Translations under genes and position numbers: made by a program
Notes under the pieces: generated by a model
Seen by the model: the letters and a program-made list of their open reading frames with translations, nothing else
What the model was told of the DNA's origin: nothing
Database searches by the model: none
Assembly (NCBI RefSeq): GCF_018603885.1
Contig: NZ_JAHGAW010000003.1
Location: forward strand, 186,001 to 250,000
DNA: 64,000 bases
Reading direction: 5' to 3'
From: Sphingobium nicotianae
Lineage (GTDB): Bacteria > Pseudomonadota > Alphaproteobacteria > Sphingomonadales > Sphingomonadaceae
In this document: positions 32,875 to 42,375 of the stretch, piece after piece
Layout of the letters: every line of letters begins with the position of its first letter
Position numbering within the stretch: position 1 is the first letter of the stretch

Positions 32875-34668
32875 TCAGAGCGGCGCGCAGGCCGCCTCGA
32901 GCCAGGCCCGGGTCTCTGATGCGTCAGCGCCGTCGAGCTGCGGGCCGACAATCTCCAGCGTCCTGGCGTGATAGGCATCGACCCACGCCCGCTCGCTGTC
33001 GCTCAGCAGCGAGACGTCGATGAGGGCGCGGTCGATCGGCGCGTGGCTCTGCGTCTCGAAGGCCAAGAAGGGCTTTTCCGCCCCGGCAATCTCCCGCTCC
33101 ACCACCAGCACCAGATTCTCGATGCGGATGCCGTAGGCGCCGGTCTTGTAGTAGCCCGGCTCGTTGGAGAGGATCATGCCCGACTGCAGCGGCTCGTCGC
33201 CGCCGCCGAAGGTCGCGATGCGCTGCGGTCCTTCATGCACCGAGAGGAAGCTACCGACGCCATGGCCGGTGCCGTGCGCATAATCGAGGCCTTGCGCCCA
33301 GAGATATTGCCGCGCCAGCACGTCGAGCTGGCTGCCGCGCGTGCCGGTCGGGAAGACCGCTTGCGCCAACGCGACATGGCCCTTGAGCACCAGCGTGAAA
33401 TGGGTCTTCATCTCCGCGCTCGGCGCGCCGATCGCCATGGTGCGGGTGATGTCGGTCGTGCCGTCGCGATATTGCCCGCCGCTGTCGACCAGCAGCAGCG
33501 TGCCCGCCTCCACTGGCCGGCTGGTGCTTTCGCTGGCCTTGTAGTGGACGATCGCGCCGTTCGGCCCCGATCCGGCGATCGTGTCGAAGCTCAGGTCCAT
33601 CAGTGCGCCAGTCGCCTCGCGGAAGCCCTGCAGCTTGTCGGCGACGGTGAGCTCGGTCTGCCCGCCCTTCGGCCCTTCGACCGAGAGCCAGTGGAGAAAG
33701 CGCGAGAGCGCCGCGCCGTCGCGCGCCTGCGCGCTCTTGTGCCCGGCAATCTCCGTGGCGTTCTTGATCGCCTTGGGCAGCACGGCCGGGTCGCGCACGG
33801 AGCGGATCGTCGCTTTCGCCTTGTCCAGCGTTTCGAAGATCGCCGCCACCGCCCGCTCCGGGTCGACCGCCACGGCCTTGCCGCCAAGGTCGCTCAGCGC
33901 GCTCGTGAATTCGGCGCGATCGCGAATCGTGACCGCATTGCCGAGATGCGCGCGCACATCTGCGTCGATCTTCTCGGGCTCAACGAACAGCTCGGCTTTC
34001 CCGTCGGCATGCAGCAGCGCGTAGGCCAGTGCGACGGGCGTACGCGAGACATCGGCGCCGCGAATGTTGAAGGTCCAGGCGATCGAATCCAGCGCGGTCA
34101 GCACCGTCGCGTCGATGCCTTCCGCCTTCATCCAGTCGCCGATCTCACTGCGCTTGGTCGCGCTGGTCTTGCCGGCATAGCGCTCCTGGTGCGGCACCAG
34201 CTTGGCCTTGCTCGGCTCCGGCCGGTCGTCCCACACCGCGTCGACCGGGTTAGTCTCGACGGCAACGAGGGTCGCATCTTTCTTGCCGAGCGCCTTGGTG
34301 GCGTCCTCCACCCAGCGGCGCGTGTGCAGCCAGGGATCATAGCCGATCCGCGCACCGTCCGGCGCGTGTTCGCCGAGCCAAGCGGCGACGCTGGTCTGCG
34401 GCACGCTCTGATAGTCCCAATGGGTGCCGTCGACCTGATCGCGCACCTGCAGCGTGTAGCGCCCGTCGATGAAGATAGCGGCTTCCTCGGGCATGACGAC
34501 TGCGCTGCCCGCCGAACCGAGGAAGCCGGTCAGCCAGGCGAGGCGCTGCGCATAGCCGCCGACATATTCGGAAAGATGCTCATCGGTGAGCGGCACGACG
34601 AAACCGTCCAGCGACTGGCGCTTCAATTGCGCGCGCAGGGCTTTCAGACGGTCTTCATATGTGGACAT
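32875..34668 (-). CDS. Xaa-Pro aminopeptidase (M24B, long eukaryote-like form)
   Basis: A 597-residue creatinase-type metallopeptidase. Two creatinase N-domains (about 1-130 and 150-300) precede the pita-bread catalytic domain (about 310-530), with metal ligands in LLLVDSGGQYRDGTTDITRT (D, D), GTGHGVGSFLSVHEGPQ (H), SNEPGYY (E) and RIENLVLV (E). A C-terminal extension ending WLEAACAPL follows. Length matches APP1-type enzymes (about 600) rather than short PepP (about 440). It releases N-terminal residues ahead of proline. It is followed by the GNAT gene. Confidence 0.92.
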   Translation of the reverse strand: MSTYEDRLKALRAQLKRQSLDGFVVPLTDEHLSEYVGGYAQRLAWLTGFLGSAGSAVVMPEEAAIFIDGRYTLQVRDQVDGTHWDYQSVPQTSVAAWLGEHAPDGARIGYDPWLHTRRWVEDATKALGKKDATLVAVETNPVDAVWDDRPEPSKAKLVPHQERYAGKTSATKRSEIGDWMKAEGIDATVLTALDSIAWTFNIRGADVSRTPVALAYALLHADGKAELFVEPEKIDADVRAHLGNAVTIRDRAEFTSALSDLGGKAVAVDPERAVAAIFETLDKAKATIRSVRDPAVLPKAIKNATEIAGHKSAQARDGAALSRFLHWLSVEGPKGGQTELTVADKLQGFREATGALMDLSFDTIAGSGPNGAIVHYKASESTSRPVEAGTLLLVDSGGQYRDGTTDITRTMAIGAPSAEMKTHFTLVLKGHVALAQAVFPTGTRGSQLDVLARQYLWAQGLDYAHGTGHGVGSFLSVHEGPQRIATFGGGDEPLQSGMILSNEPGYYKTGAYGIRIENLVLVVEREIAGAEKPFLAFETQSHAPIDRALIDVSLLSDSERAWVDAYHARTLEIVGPQLDGADASETRAWLEAACAPL

Positions 34669-34836
34669 CGGGTCGTTCCTGTATTTCTTGGCCTGATCGG
34701 CGGCGGATGAGGGTTGACGGCACCATAGGCATTTTGTCGCAACGCGCTAGCGCCTGACGCGATCCTGCGCCATGGTCGACGCTCTCTAACACCCGGTTAA
34801 CCCACGGAAGATAGAAAGGGGAAAAAGAGGTTCGCC

Positions 34837-35319
34837 GTGACTGCCATCGCTTCCCTGCCGCTCACGCATAGCTGGCCAATCTATGAGGCCACCCTGCGCC
34901 TGCCGCTCGGGCACCTCCTGGCCGAAGTCGATGAACCCGATGCGCCGCCGCTCGCGGAAGACCCCTTCGCTGCCCAGGGCATCGGCATCTGGCAATGCGA
35001 TTTGCAAACCAATCGCCTCAACTGGACCCCAGCCGTCTATAATCTGTTCGGCATTCCCGTGGGCATGGAAGTGCATCGCGCGCTTGCGGTCTCGCTTTAT
35101 GTGCAGGAGTCGCGCAGCGCCATGGAGGAGCTGCGCGCTTACGCCATCCGCCACCGGCGTGGCTTCACGCTCGATGCGCAGATCCGCCGCCCCGATGGCG
35201 ATCTGCGCTGGATGCGCCTCTCCGCCATTCCGGTGATGGAGGGCCGCAAGGTCGTGCGCCTGTGCGGCACCAAGCAGGATGTCACAGTGGAATATGACGG
35301 CCCGGGCCGATCCGCGTAG
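34837..35319 (+). CDS. Stand-alone PAS domain protein
   Basis: A 160-residue protein with a single PAS fold (about 45-155): GIGIWQCDLQTNRLNWTPAVYNLFGIP, RRPDGDLRWMRLSAIPVMEGRKVVRLCGTKQDVT. It has no kinase, GGDEF or DNA-binding output domain, so it would sense or scaffold rather than signal alone. The GTG at 34837 follows an AGAGG site. In many sphingomonads similar PAS-only proteins occur next to no fixed partner; no partner is evident here. Confidence 0.8.
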   Translation: MTAIASLPLTHSWPIYEATLRLPLGHLLAEVDEPDAPPLAEDPFAAQGIGIWQCDLQTNRLNWTPAVYNLFGIPVGMEVHRALAVSLYVQESRSAMEELRAYAIRHRRGFTLDAQIRRPDGDLRWMRLSAIPVMEGRKVVRLCGTKQDVTVEYDGPGRSA

Positions 35320-35327
35320 GCCGGGTG

Positions 35328-35617
35328 GACAAATTCCCGTTTCAATGATGGTCCGGTCTTACGCGCTGACAATCCCCGCCGGATGGCTGAAAGTCGATGG
35401 GACGCTGCCTCTGCCGCCGACGTCGCCCCGGGCTTAACCCGGAGCCCAACTGCTCTTTCCGCACATTCGCGGGCATGCCTTCGACGTCGCTCAGCGGAAG
35501 CGAGACCCCGGATCAAGTCCGGGGTGACGGCAATCTCAATGTCCGATTTGTCGTGTCCTGACTGCCCAATTCCGGGGAAAATGCCGGATCGCCGTCGTTC
35601 GAACTTGTCCACGCCGC
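35328..35617. repeat. Repeat-rich segment with two hairpins and imperfect outer inverted repeats
   Basis: A 290-base gap without a gene. Two palindromes occur: CCGGGCTTAACCCGG (about 35428-35442) and CCCCGGATCAAGTCCGGGG (35506-35524). The second, followed by GTGACGG, is of the type seen in dispersed alphaproteobacterial repeats. The outer edges are roughly inverted: GGGTGGACAAATTC at the left and GAACTTGTCCACGCC at the right. It may be the remains of a small non-autonomous element. Confidence 0.5.
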
Positions 35618-36016
35618 CTAGCGGAGGCGCGCCTCTGTGAGCAGGGCGGGAGAGAGCTCACAACCGATCCCCGGCCCCACGAACAGGGTAATGCCCAGAT
35701 CGGGCGCGATGCTGCGGATCAGCCAGTCGCCTGCGACTTGCAGGCAATAGGGCGCCTTCGCGCTCAATTCCGGGCCGATCCGGCTTATATCGTCGAAGAG
35801 GAGAACCATCCGGCTGCTGAAGCGCGTGCTGGTCACCAGCAGCGGCGTCAATCCCGCACCGCTCGCCTGGACCTCGCTTGCCGATGGCACACAGATGTCC
35901 GAAGCCAGGAGCTCGGTCAGCACGGCAGTTTCGTCACCATGGCCGGCCATGGCGTGGCGCACGGCGGCTTCGAGCGCGGTGAGCGGCTGATAGCGTGCTG
36001 ATTCGTCAATCGACAT
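35618..36016 (-). CDS. SseB-like hypothetical protein
   Basis: A 132-residue protein, MSIDESARYQPLTALEAAVRHA..., with ELLASDICVPSA, LTPLLVTSTRFSSRMVLLFDD and, at the end, ITLFVGPGIGCELSPALLTEAR. The last two blocks resemble the SseB N-terminal fold, in which a hydrophobic strand precedes a GxELxxxxL motif. Role unknown. The ATG at 36014-36016 lies inside the 3' end of pyrD, an 11-base overlap; a GTG six bases upstream is an alternative. So it is likely co-translated with pyrD. Confidence 0.6.
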   Translation of the reverse strand: MSIDESARYQPLTALEAAVRHAMAGHGDETAVLTELLASDICVPSASEVQASGAGLTPLLVTSTRFSSRMVLLFDDISRIGPELSAKAPYCLQVAGDWLIRSIAPDLGITLFVGPGIGCELSPALLTEARLR

Positions 36017-37040
36017 CGACACCCACCGCGTCGCTTATGCGCGTGAAGCCGTCCCGCCGCAGCAGGGACGCCAGTCCAGTGTTGATCCGAGCCGGCAGAT
36101 AGGGGCCTTTATAGACCAGCGCCGAGTAGAGCTGGACGAGGCTGGCACCGGCGCGGATGCGCGCATAGGCCTGCGCCGCGTTCGCGATACCGCCGGCGCC
36201 GATCAGCGGCAATCGAGTGCCCAGCCGCTGGCGGAAATCGCGTAGCCTCTCCAGGGCGAGGTCGTGCAGGGGCGCGCCGGAGAGGCCGCCGGCCTCTTTG
36301 GCCTGCGGGGACCGCAGCGGCGGCCGGCTGATGGTCGTGTTGCTGACAATCAGCGCGTCGATGCCGTGCGCGAGGCTCAACTCGGCGATGTCATCGATAT
36401 CGATCGGTTCGAGATCCGGCGCGACCTTCAGCAGGATCGGCGGTCCGCCCGCCGGGCGCGCAGCCATGACGCGGGCGAGCAGCTCGTTCAGCGCGCCGCG
36501 GTCCTGGAGCGCCCGCAGGCCCGGCGTGTTGGGCGAGGAAATGTTGATCGTCAGATAGTCCGCAAACGGGCTCATCGCCCGCACCCCCGTCTCATAATCG
36601 GCGATCCGGTCGGCCGCGTCCTTGTTCGCGCCGATGTTGATTCCAAGAACCAGACCTCCGCTCACGCCACGAAGTGCCAGCCGCTCGATCGCGGCGGCTT
36701 GCCCGCCATTGTTGAAGCCCATCCGGTTGATCACGGCCTCGTCCTCGACCAGGCGGAACAGGCGCGGGCGCGGATTACCGGTCTGGGGCAACGGCGTCAG
36801 CGTGCCAAGCTCGGCAAAGCCGAAGCCCAATACGCCGACTCGGCGCGCCACCACGCCGTCCTTGTCAAAACCCGCCGCGAGTCCCACCGGGCTGGCAAAA
36901 TCGAGGCCGAACAGCGTCTGCGCCAGCATCGGGTCCGGCGCCGCCGCGCGCGGCAAGGGCAGCCGCAACGCCGAGAGCGCGAGACCATGGGCGCGCTCGA
37001 CATCGAACGCGAAGAGCAGGGGACGCAGCAGCCGATACAT
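36006..37040 (-). CDS. pyrD: Dihydroorotate dehydrogenase (quinone), class 2
   Basis: A 344-residue class 2 PyrD. It has the N-terminal membrane-associating helices (MYRLLRPLLFAFDVERAHGL), FMN and substrate blocks (AAGFDKDG, VINRMGFNNGG), the catalytic serine region ITINISSPNTPGLR, KVAPDL, VSNTTISRP and the C-terminal IGAGGI and GASLVQLYSALVYKGP blocks. It oxidises dihydroorotate to orotate with quinone at the inner membrane in pyrimidine synthesis. A pair with the SseB-like gene. The normal length is about 340. Confidence 0.95.
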   Translation of the reverse strand: MYRLLRPLLFAFDVERAHGLALSALRLPLPRAAAPDPMLAQTLFGLDFASPVGLAAGFDKDGVVARRVGVLGFGFAELGTLTPLPQTGNPRPRLFRLVEDEAVINRMGFNNGGQAAAIERLALRGVSGGLVLGINIGANKDAADRIADYETGVRAMSPFADYLTINISSPNTPGLRALQDRGALNELLARVMAARPAGGPPILLKVAPDLEPIDIDDIAELSLAHGIDALIVSNTTISRPPLRSPQAKEAGGLSGAPLHDLALERLRDFRQRLGTRLPLIGAGGIANAAQAYARIRAGASLVQLYSALVYKGPYLPARINTGLASLLRRDGFTRISDAVGVDVD

Positions 37041-37439
37041 GGGAACGGCCTATGCCAGCGCATATCCTCTCGGTCAAAGGCGCGGAAAAACGAGACATCG
37101 CCGCGCAATCGACAGCATCTCGCAAAAAATCACGTGAACGGAGGCAATGACGATTCCGTCCAATCAAGCCGCTGCGAATCAAGCTATCTCACCCCTGCGA
37201 CCCGAAGGGCTCTCAGTCGTCCGGCTTAGAGACCTTGAACTTAGGCGGTCTGGCTGGCTTTTGCTGGCTGGACCGCTTTTTTCGTTCCATTCAGGTCGAT
37301 TTCGTGCGAAAACTGGGTTCAATATACGGGGGGACAGCGCAAAATCTGTGGTCTTGCCGTCTGTCCTGAGGTTCGGATTTCCTGTGGGTTTGGGGCATCC
37401 GGATGGTCGTCACTCATGTGGAGCGGTCAGGGTCGCTGA
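37041..37439. other. 399-base gap between pyrD and the AraC-type gene
   Basis: No protein gene is convincing. A GGAGG-preceded ATG at 37147 opens a frame that only runs as a shadow through the AraC gene. A very strong plus-strand terminator stands at 37245-37282, so a short plus-strand RNA probably ends there. The downstream 150 bases, with TTCAATATACGG near 37320, likely carry the AraC gene promoter. Confidence 0.5.
37245..37282 (+). terminator. Strong isolated intrinsic terminator
   Basis: GCGGTCTGGCTGGC-TTTT-GCTGGCTGGACCGC followed by TTTTTT. Counting G-U pairs, the 14-base-pair stem is complete. No plus-strand protein gene lies upstream (the neighbour, pyrD, runs away from it), so it ends an unannotated short transcript or attenuates AraC gene expression. 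Confidence 0.85.
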
Positions 37440-38318
37440 ATGCGTCACAGATTCTCCGTCGCCGATGCGGCCAACATGGTCGCGCTCAGCTATTTCGTGC
37501 CGCCGGCCGAGTTGGCCGAGTATTTCGGCGCCATGTATCTGTTCACGGCTGACCGCCCGAACGTCTCCGATCATACCCGCGCCGACTTTGCACAGATTCG
37601 CTTCATGCTCACCGGTGTCGGCTCCTATCATTTCAGCGATGGCCGCACGGTGGCGACGCCGGAGGCCTGCCTGCTCGGCCCGACCAGCATGGCGACGCAT
37701 TTCGACGTTGCAGGCCCGATGCAGGTGGTCGGCGTCACTGTCCTGCCACTCGGCTGGGCGGCTTTGCGGGCCGGCGATGCAGACAGCGCCGCAGACGATG
37801 CCTTCGATCTCAGCGTGCGGTTCGGCCCAGCCTGGCGCGACCTGCTGCTGCTGCTGCGCACGATCGAGGATCCGGGCAAGGGCGCAGATGCCTTCTGGAC
37901 CTTCATGCGCACCCAGCTCCATCCGGTCTCGGAGAGCGAGCGCCGTTTCGTCGCCGAGACCGACCGCTGGCTTGCCGACGAACAGTCGCCGCGCGTGGAG
38001 GCACTGCAGGAGGCGACCGGCCTCTCGGCCCGGCAACTGGCGCGCTGGTGCAACCGGCTCTATGGCGCCCCGCCCAAATATCTCGCCCGCAAATATCGCG
38101 CCCTGCGCTGCGCGCAGGTGCTGGCGCGCGAGGAGCTTGACTGGTCGGAGGTAAGCGGCGACGCCTTCTATGACCAGTCGCACTTCATCCGCGAGATCAA
38201 GCATTTCACCGGCCTCACCCCGACCGAACTGCGCGAGCGCGCGAGCATCGTCATCCGCCTGTCGATGGATCGCGCCGACCTGAAGGACGAGATCGCCAAG
38301 CTGAGCCGGATCAGCTAG
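37440..38318 (+). CDS. AraC family transcriptional regulator
   Basis: A 292-residue regulator. The N-terminal half (about 1-180) is a ligand or dimer domain with FDVAGPMQVVGVTVLPLGW. The C-terminal half holds two helix-turn-helix motifs: LQEATGLSARQLARWCNRLYGAPPKYLARKYRALR, and SGDAFYDQSHFIREIKHFTGLTPTELR, the AraC/XylS signature. Target genes are not evident; it stands alone between pyrD and the suf operon. An ATG start at 37440 is preceded by a weak ribosome site. Confidence 0.87.
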   Translation: MRHRFSVADAANMVALSYFVPPAELAEYFGAMYLFTADRPNVSDHTRADFAQIRFMLTGVGSYHFSDGRTVATPEACLLGPTSMATHFDVAGPMQVVGVTVLPLGWAALRAGDADSAADDAFDLSVRFGPAWRDLLLLLRTIEDPGKGADAFWTFMRTQLHPVSESERRFVAETDRWLADEQSPRVEALQEATGLSARQLARWCNRLYGAPPKYLARKYRALRCAQVLAREELDWSEVSGDAFYDQSHFIREIKHFTGLTPTELRERASIVIRLSMDRADLKDEIAKLSRIS

Positions 38319-38340
38319 GCGGTGCTGTCGCCTTGTCCTC

Positions 38341-38367
38341 CGTCATTCCCGCGTTGGCGGGATGACG
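38341..38367. repeat. CGTCATTCCCGC hairpin
   Basis: CGTCATTCCCGC-GTTG-GCGGGATGACG, a near-perfect inverted repeat 22 bases after the AraC gene stop. It resembles a dispersed proteobacterial palindrome and may act as a transcript end. There is no T-run. Confidence 0.55.
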
Positions 38368-38432
38368 AAGAGCCGCAGGGTAAGCTCGGCCAGAAACAGC
38401 TTGATTTCTCACCCCGCGCAGCCCATCTGCCC

Positions 38433-38455
38433 AATCAGACTGATTTACTCTGATT
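38433..38455. promoter_or_regulatory. Candidate operator of the suf operon
   Basis: AATCAGA-N9-TCTGATT, a perfect seven-base inverted repeat with a nine-base spacer (left half 38433-38439, right half 38449-38455), 17 bases upstream of the Rrf2 regulator start. Its AT content and position fit a binding site for the Rrf2 protein encoded directly downstream, which would make the operon autoregulated in response to iron-sulphur status. This is inference; no consensus was compared. Confidence 0.55.
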
Positions 38456-38471
38456 TGAGAATCGTTCGCAG

Positions 38472-38941
38472 ATGCGCCTTTCGAGTCTTGCCGACTATGC
38501 CGTGCTGATGATGCGCACCGCCGCGACACATTGCGGCGGCGCGCGGGCCAATGCCGCGAGCCTCGGCATGGAGGCGGGCATTCCGGTGCCGACCGCACAG
38601 AAGTTGGCGAGCATGCTGGGCCGCGCCGGCCTGATCAAGGCGACGCGCGGCACCGGCGGCGGCATCAAGCTGGCCCGGCCGGCGGCTGCCATCACTTTGG
38701 CTGACATCATCGAGGCGGTGGACGGGCCGATCGCGCTCACCGGCTGCCTGGACGCGGAGGGCGCGGATTGTTGCGCGTTGGAGCGGCCCTGCGCGATCCG
38801 ACCGCACTGGGTCGGCGTCAATGGACTGGTCCGCGGCGCGTTGGCGCAGGTGACGCTAGCGCATATGATCGCGGCACCCGATCGCATTCCCGTCGCGGCT
38901 TATGCGCCCGCTCCGCGCCCGCTGGCGATGGAGGCGCTGTC

Positions 38942-38945
<4 letters not shown>
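38472..38945 (+). CDS. Rrf2-family regulator of the SUF operon
   Basis: A 157-residue Rrf2/IscR-type regulator. The winged helix-turn-helix is [16 protein letters not shown]...[45 protein letters not shown]. The cluster-binding cysteines are in [19 protein letters not shown], giving three usable ligands of the C-x8-C-x6-C kind. It belongs to the SUF regulator class found at the head of sphingomonad suf operons. A palindrome lies just upstream. Its stop overlaps the sufB start by four bases (ATGA). Confidence 0.9.
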
Positions 38946-40413
<1,468 letters not shown>

Positions 40414-40417
<4 letters not shown>

Positions 40418-40890
40418 GCCTCGCCTTCTTTCTCCTGACGCAAGCGGCCATCGGTATCCCCACCGGCCCCGATCTTGCCGAGGTCGAGCGCGCGGTCGGC
40501 AAGTGCGACAGCGGCACGATGACCAAAATTTTCGCTGGCGAGCCGCAGCGACGGCGTGCGGCAATGATCGCCATCTTCAACGAGCAGCAGGCGGTGGTCG
40601 AGGCGCGACGGGCGCTGGCTCAGCGGCGGTTCGAGGCGATGAACAGGCCACCGGCTCCCGTACAGCCCAGCCAGTCCATTCCCGCTCAGCCCGGCGCGAC
40701 ACCCGTTCCGGCGGTCGCCGCTGCCGCACCATCACCGAATTTCGACATGGAGGCCCAGCAGCTCGCCGATCGCCAGCAAGCACTGGACGATGCGCGAATG
40801 CTGGGCGGCATGCGCGACAATGCCCTCGACATGATGCGCCAGCAATATCTGATCGGTTGCAATGGGAGCCTCGCCAGTGCCGGGAAATGA
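40414..40890 (+). CDS. Hypothetical protein in the suf operon (1)
   Basis: A 158-residue protein beginning [18 protein letters not shown], a short hydrophobic stretch that may be a signal or membrane anchor. A helical part ([31 protein letters not shown]) is followed by a proline/alanine-rich linker (about 75-108) and a second helical part ([20 protein letters not shown]) ending near YLIGCNGSL. Two cysteines lie far apart. The GTG start overlaps the sufB stop (GTGA), so it is translated with sufB. No family recognised. Its position in a suf operon is unusual. Confidence 0.72.
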
Positions 40891-40903
40891 CAGAGGGACA
40901 CCC

Positions 40904-41281
40904 ATGGTGAAGGCGCTCTGCGGCAGCGTCCTGCTCCTTGCCGGTGCGCAGGCGCCCGCCACGACCTATGCCGCCGATTTCGGCTTTCCCGAGCTCTATC
41001 GCGGCGAATGGGCGACGAGCCCGAAAAGCTGCAACGGGGAAGGCCGCGGCTATATGCGGATCAACATCACCGTCATGGGCTTCACCGACGCGGTCGGGCA
41101 TCTGCAGACGCTCAAGCCGCGCGGCACCAACGCGATCGAGGTGGCGCTCGATTATCAGGCGCAGGGCAAGCACTGGCCCGAAACCAACATCCTCACCCTC
41201 TCCGCCAAGGGCGACAGGCTCACCCTCAGCGGCCACGGCAAGACCCGCAGCTACATGCGCTGCCCCAGCAAGAACAGGTAA
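40904..41281 (+). CDS. Hypothetical exported protein in the suf operon (2)
   Basis: A 125-residue protein starting MVKALCGSVLLLAGAQAPATTYAADF, which looks like a signal peptide with cleavage after TYA. The mature part has the blocks ELYRGEWATSPKSCNGEGRGYMRINITVMGFTDAVG and ILTLSAKGDRLTLSGHGKTRSYMRC, predicted mostly strands, with two cysteines that could form one disulphide. AGAGGGAC precedes the ATG. It lies between suf hypothetical 1 and sufC. Function unknown. Confidence 0.72.
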   Translation: MVKALCGSVLLLAGAQAPATTYAADFGFPELYRGEWATSPKSCNGEGRGYMRINITVMGFTDAVGHLQTLKPRGTNAIEVALDYQAQGKHWPETNILTLSAKGDRLTLSGHGKTRSYMRCPSKNR

Positions 41282-41287
41282 GACAAC

Positions 41288-42034
41288 GTGCTGACTATCG
41301 ACAATCTCACGACACAGATCGACGGCAAGACCATTCTCAAGGGTCTCAGCCTGTCGATCAAGACGGGAGAGATTCACGCGATCATGGGCCCCAATGGCGC
41401 GGGCAAATCCACACTGGCGTACACGCTGGGCGGCCGGCCGGGCTATGAGCCGACGGGCGGCGGCGTGACGTTCGAGGGCGCGGACCTGCTGGAGATGGCG
41501 CCCCACGAGCGGGCTGCGGCCGGGCTGTTCCTCGGCTTCCAGTATCCTGTCGAGATCCCCGGCATCTCCAACGTGCAGTTCCTGCGGGAGGCGCTTAACA
41601 GCCAGCGCAAGGCGCGGGGTGAAGCGCCGCTTTCGGCCGCCGATTTCCTGCGCCTGGCGCGCGAGAAAGCGGCCCTGCTCGGCATGGACATGGACATGAT
41701 GAAGCGGCCGGTGAATGTCGGCTTCTCGGGCGGCGAGAAGAAGCGAGCCGAGATGGTTCAGATGGGGATTCTCGATCCGAAGCTGGCGATTCTCGACGAG
41801 ACCGACAGCGGCCTCGATATCGATGCGCTCAAGACCGTCGGCGCGGGCATCAACGCAATCATGCGCGCGCCTGACAAGGCCGTACTGCTGATCACCCATT
41901 ATCAGCGCCTGCTCGATTATGTACGGCCCGACTTCGTGCATATCCTGGCTGACGGTCGCATCGTGAAATCGGGCGGACCGGAGTTAGCGCTCGAACTGGA
42001 GCGCGAGGGCTATGCGGAGGTGATCGCGGCATGA
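41288..42034 (+). CDS. sufC: Fe-S assembly ATPase SufC
   Basis: A 248-residue ABC ATPase. Walker A is MGPNGAGKSTLAYTLGG, the Q-loop is FLGFQYPVEIPGISN, the signature is FSGGEKKRAEMVQMG, Walker B is LAILDETDSGLDIDAL and the switch is LITHYQRLLDYV. The FQYPVEIPGI and ETDSGLDIDAL blocks identify SufC, which powers the SufBCD scaffold. The start is the GTG at 41288, six bases after the previous stop. Its stop overlaps the next gene by four bases (ATGA). Confidence 0.95.
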   Translation: MLTIDNLTTQIDGKTILKGLSLSIKTGEIHAIMGPNGAGKSTLAYTLGGRPGYEPTGGGVTFEGADLLEMAPHERAAAGLFLGFQYPVEIPGISNVQFLREALNSQRKARGEAPLSAADFLRLAREKAALLGMDMDMMKRPVNVGFSGGEKKRAEMVQMGILDPKLAILDETDSGLDIDALKTVGAGINAIMRAPDKAVLLITHYQRLLDYVRPDFVHILADGRIVKSGGPELALELEREGYAEVIAA

Positions 42035-42375
42035 TGCTGCTCGCCGCCATGCTTCTGCTGCAGGCGCCGGCCGAGGCAGAGCCACCCGACAGCGACTTCG
42101 ATGAAGTCCAGGACATCACCGTGATCGCATCGAAGCTTCGGCAGATTTCGGTCGCGGTGACGCGCAATGCGCAGGGCAAATATCAGTGCGACCTCAGTGC
42201 GTCGACCGGCCTGACCAAACTCGACGGAGAGCTGTGTAAGGCGACGACGCGTTGCGTGCGCAAGGGCAAGGACAGCGAGAAAGATGTCAAGGCCTGTGTC
42301 GAGAAAGCGAAGCCGACCCTGATCGCGCGCATTCGCGACTATCTGGTGGCGCAGCGCGCGGGGACCGGGGTGTGA
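42031..42375 (+). CDS. Hypothetical exported protein in the suf operon (3)
   Basis: A 114-residue protein with a short N-terminal signal (MMLLAAMLLLQAPAEAEPP). The mature part has four cysteines, in KYQCDLSAS, ELCKATTRC and VKACVEKAK, suggesting two disulphides in the periplasm. The blocks DEVQDITVIASKLRQISVAVTRN suggest strands before helices. It is translationally coupled with sufC upstream and sufD downstream. Not a known Suf component; function unknown. Confidence 0.75.
   Translation: MMLLAAMLLLQAPAEAEPPDSDFDEVQDITVIASKLRQISVAVTRNAQGKYQCDLSASTGLTKLDGELCKATTRCVRKGKDSEKDVKACVEKAKPTLIARIRDYLVAQRAGTGV

Noticed and set aside
37147-38154. 335-codon frame overlapping the AraC gene
   Set aside because: It begins at a good GGAGG-ATG but then runs as an out-of-frame shadow of the AraC gene. 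At most its first codons could be a leader peptide ending near the terminator.
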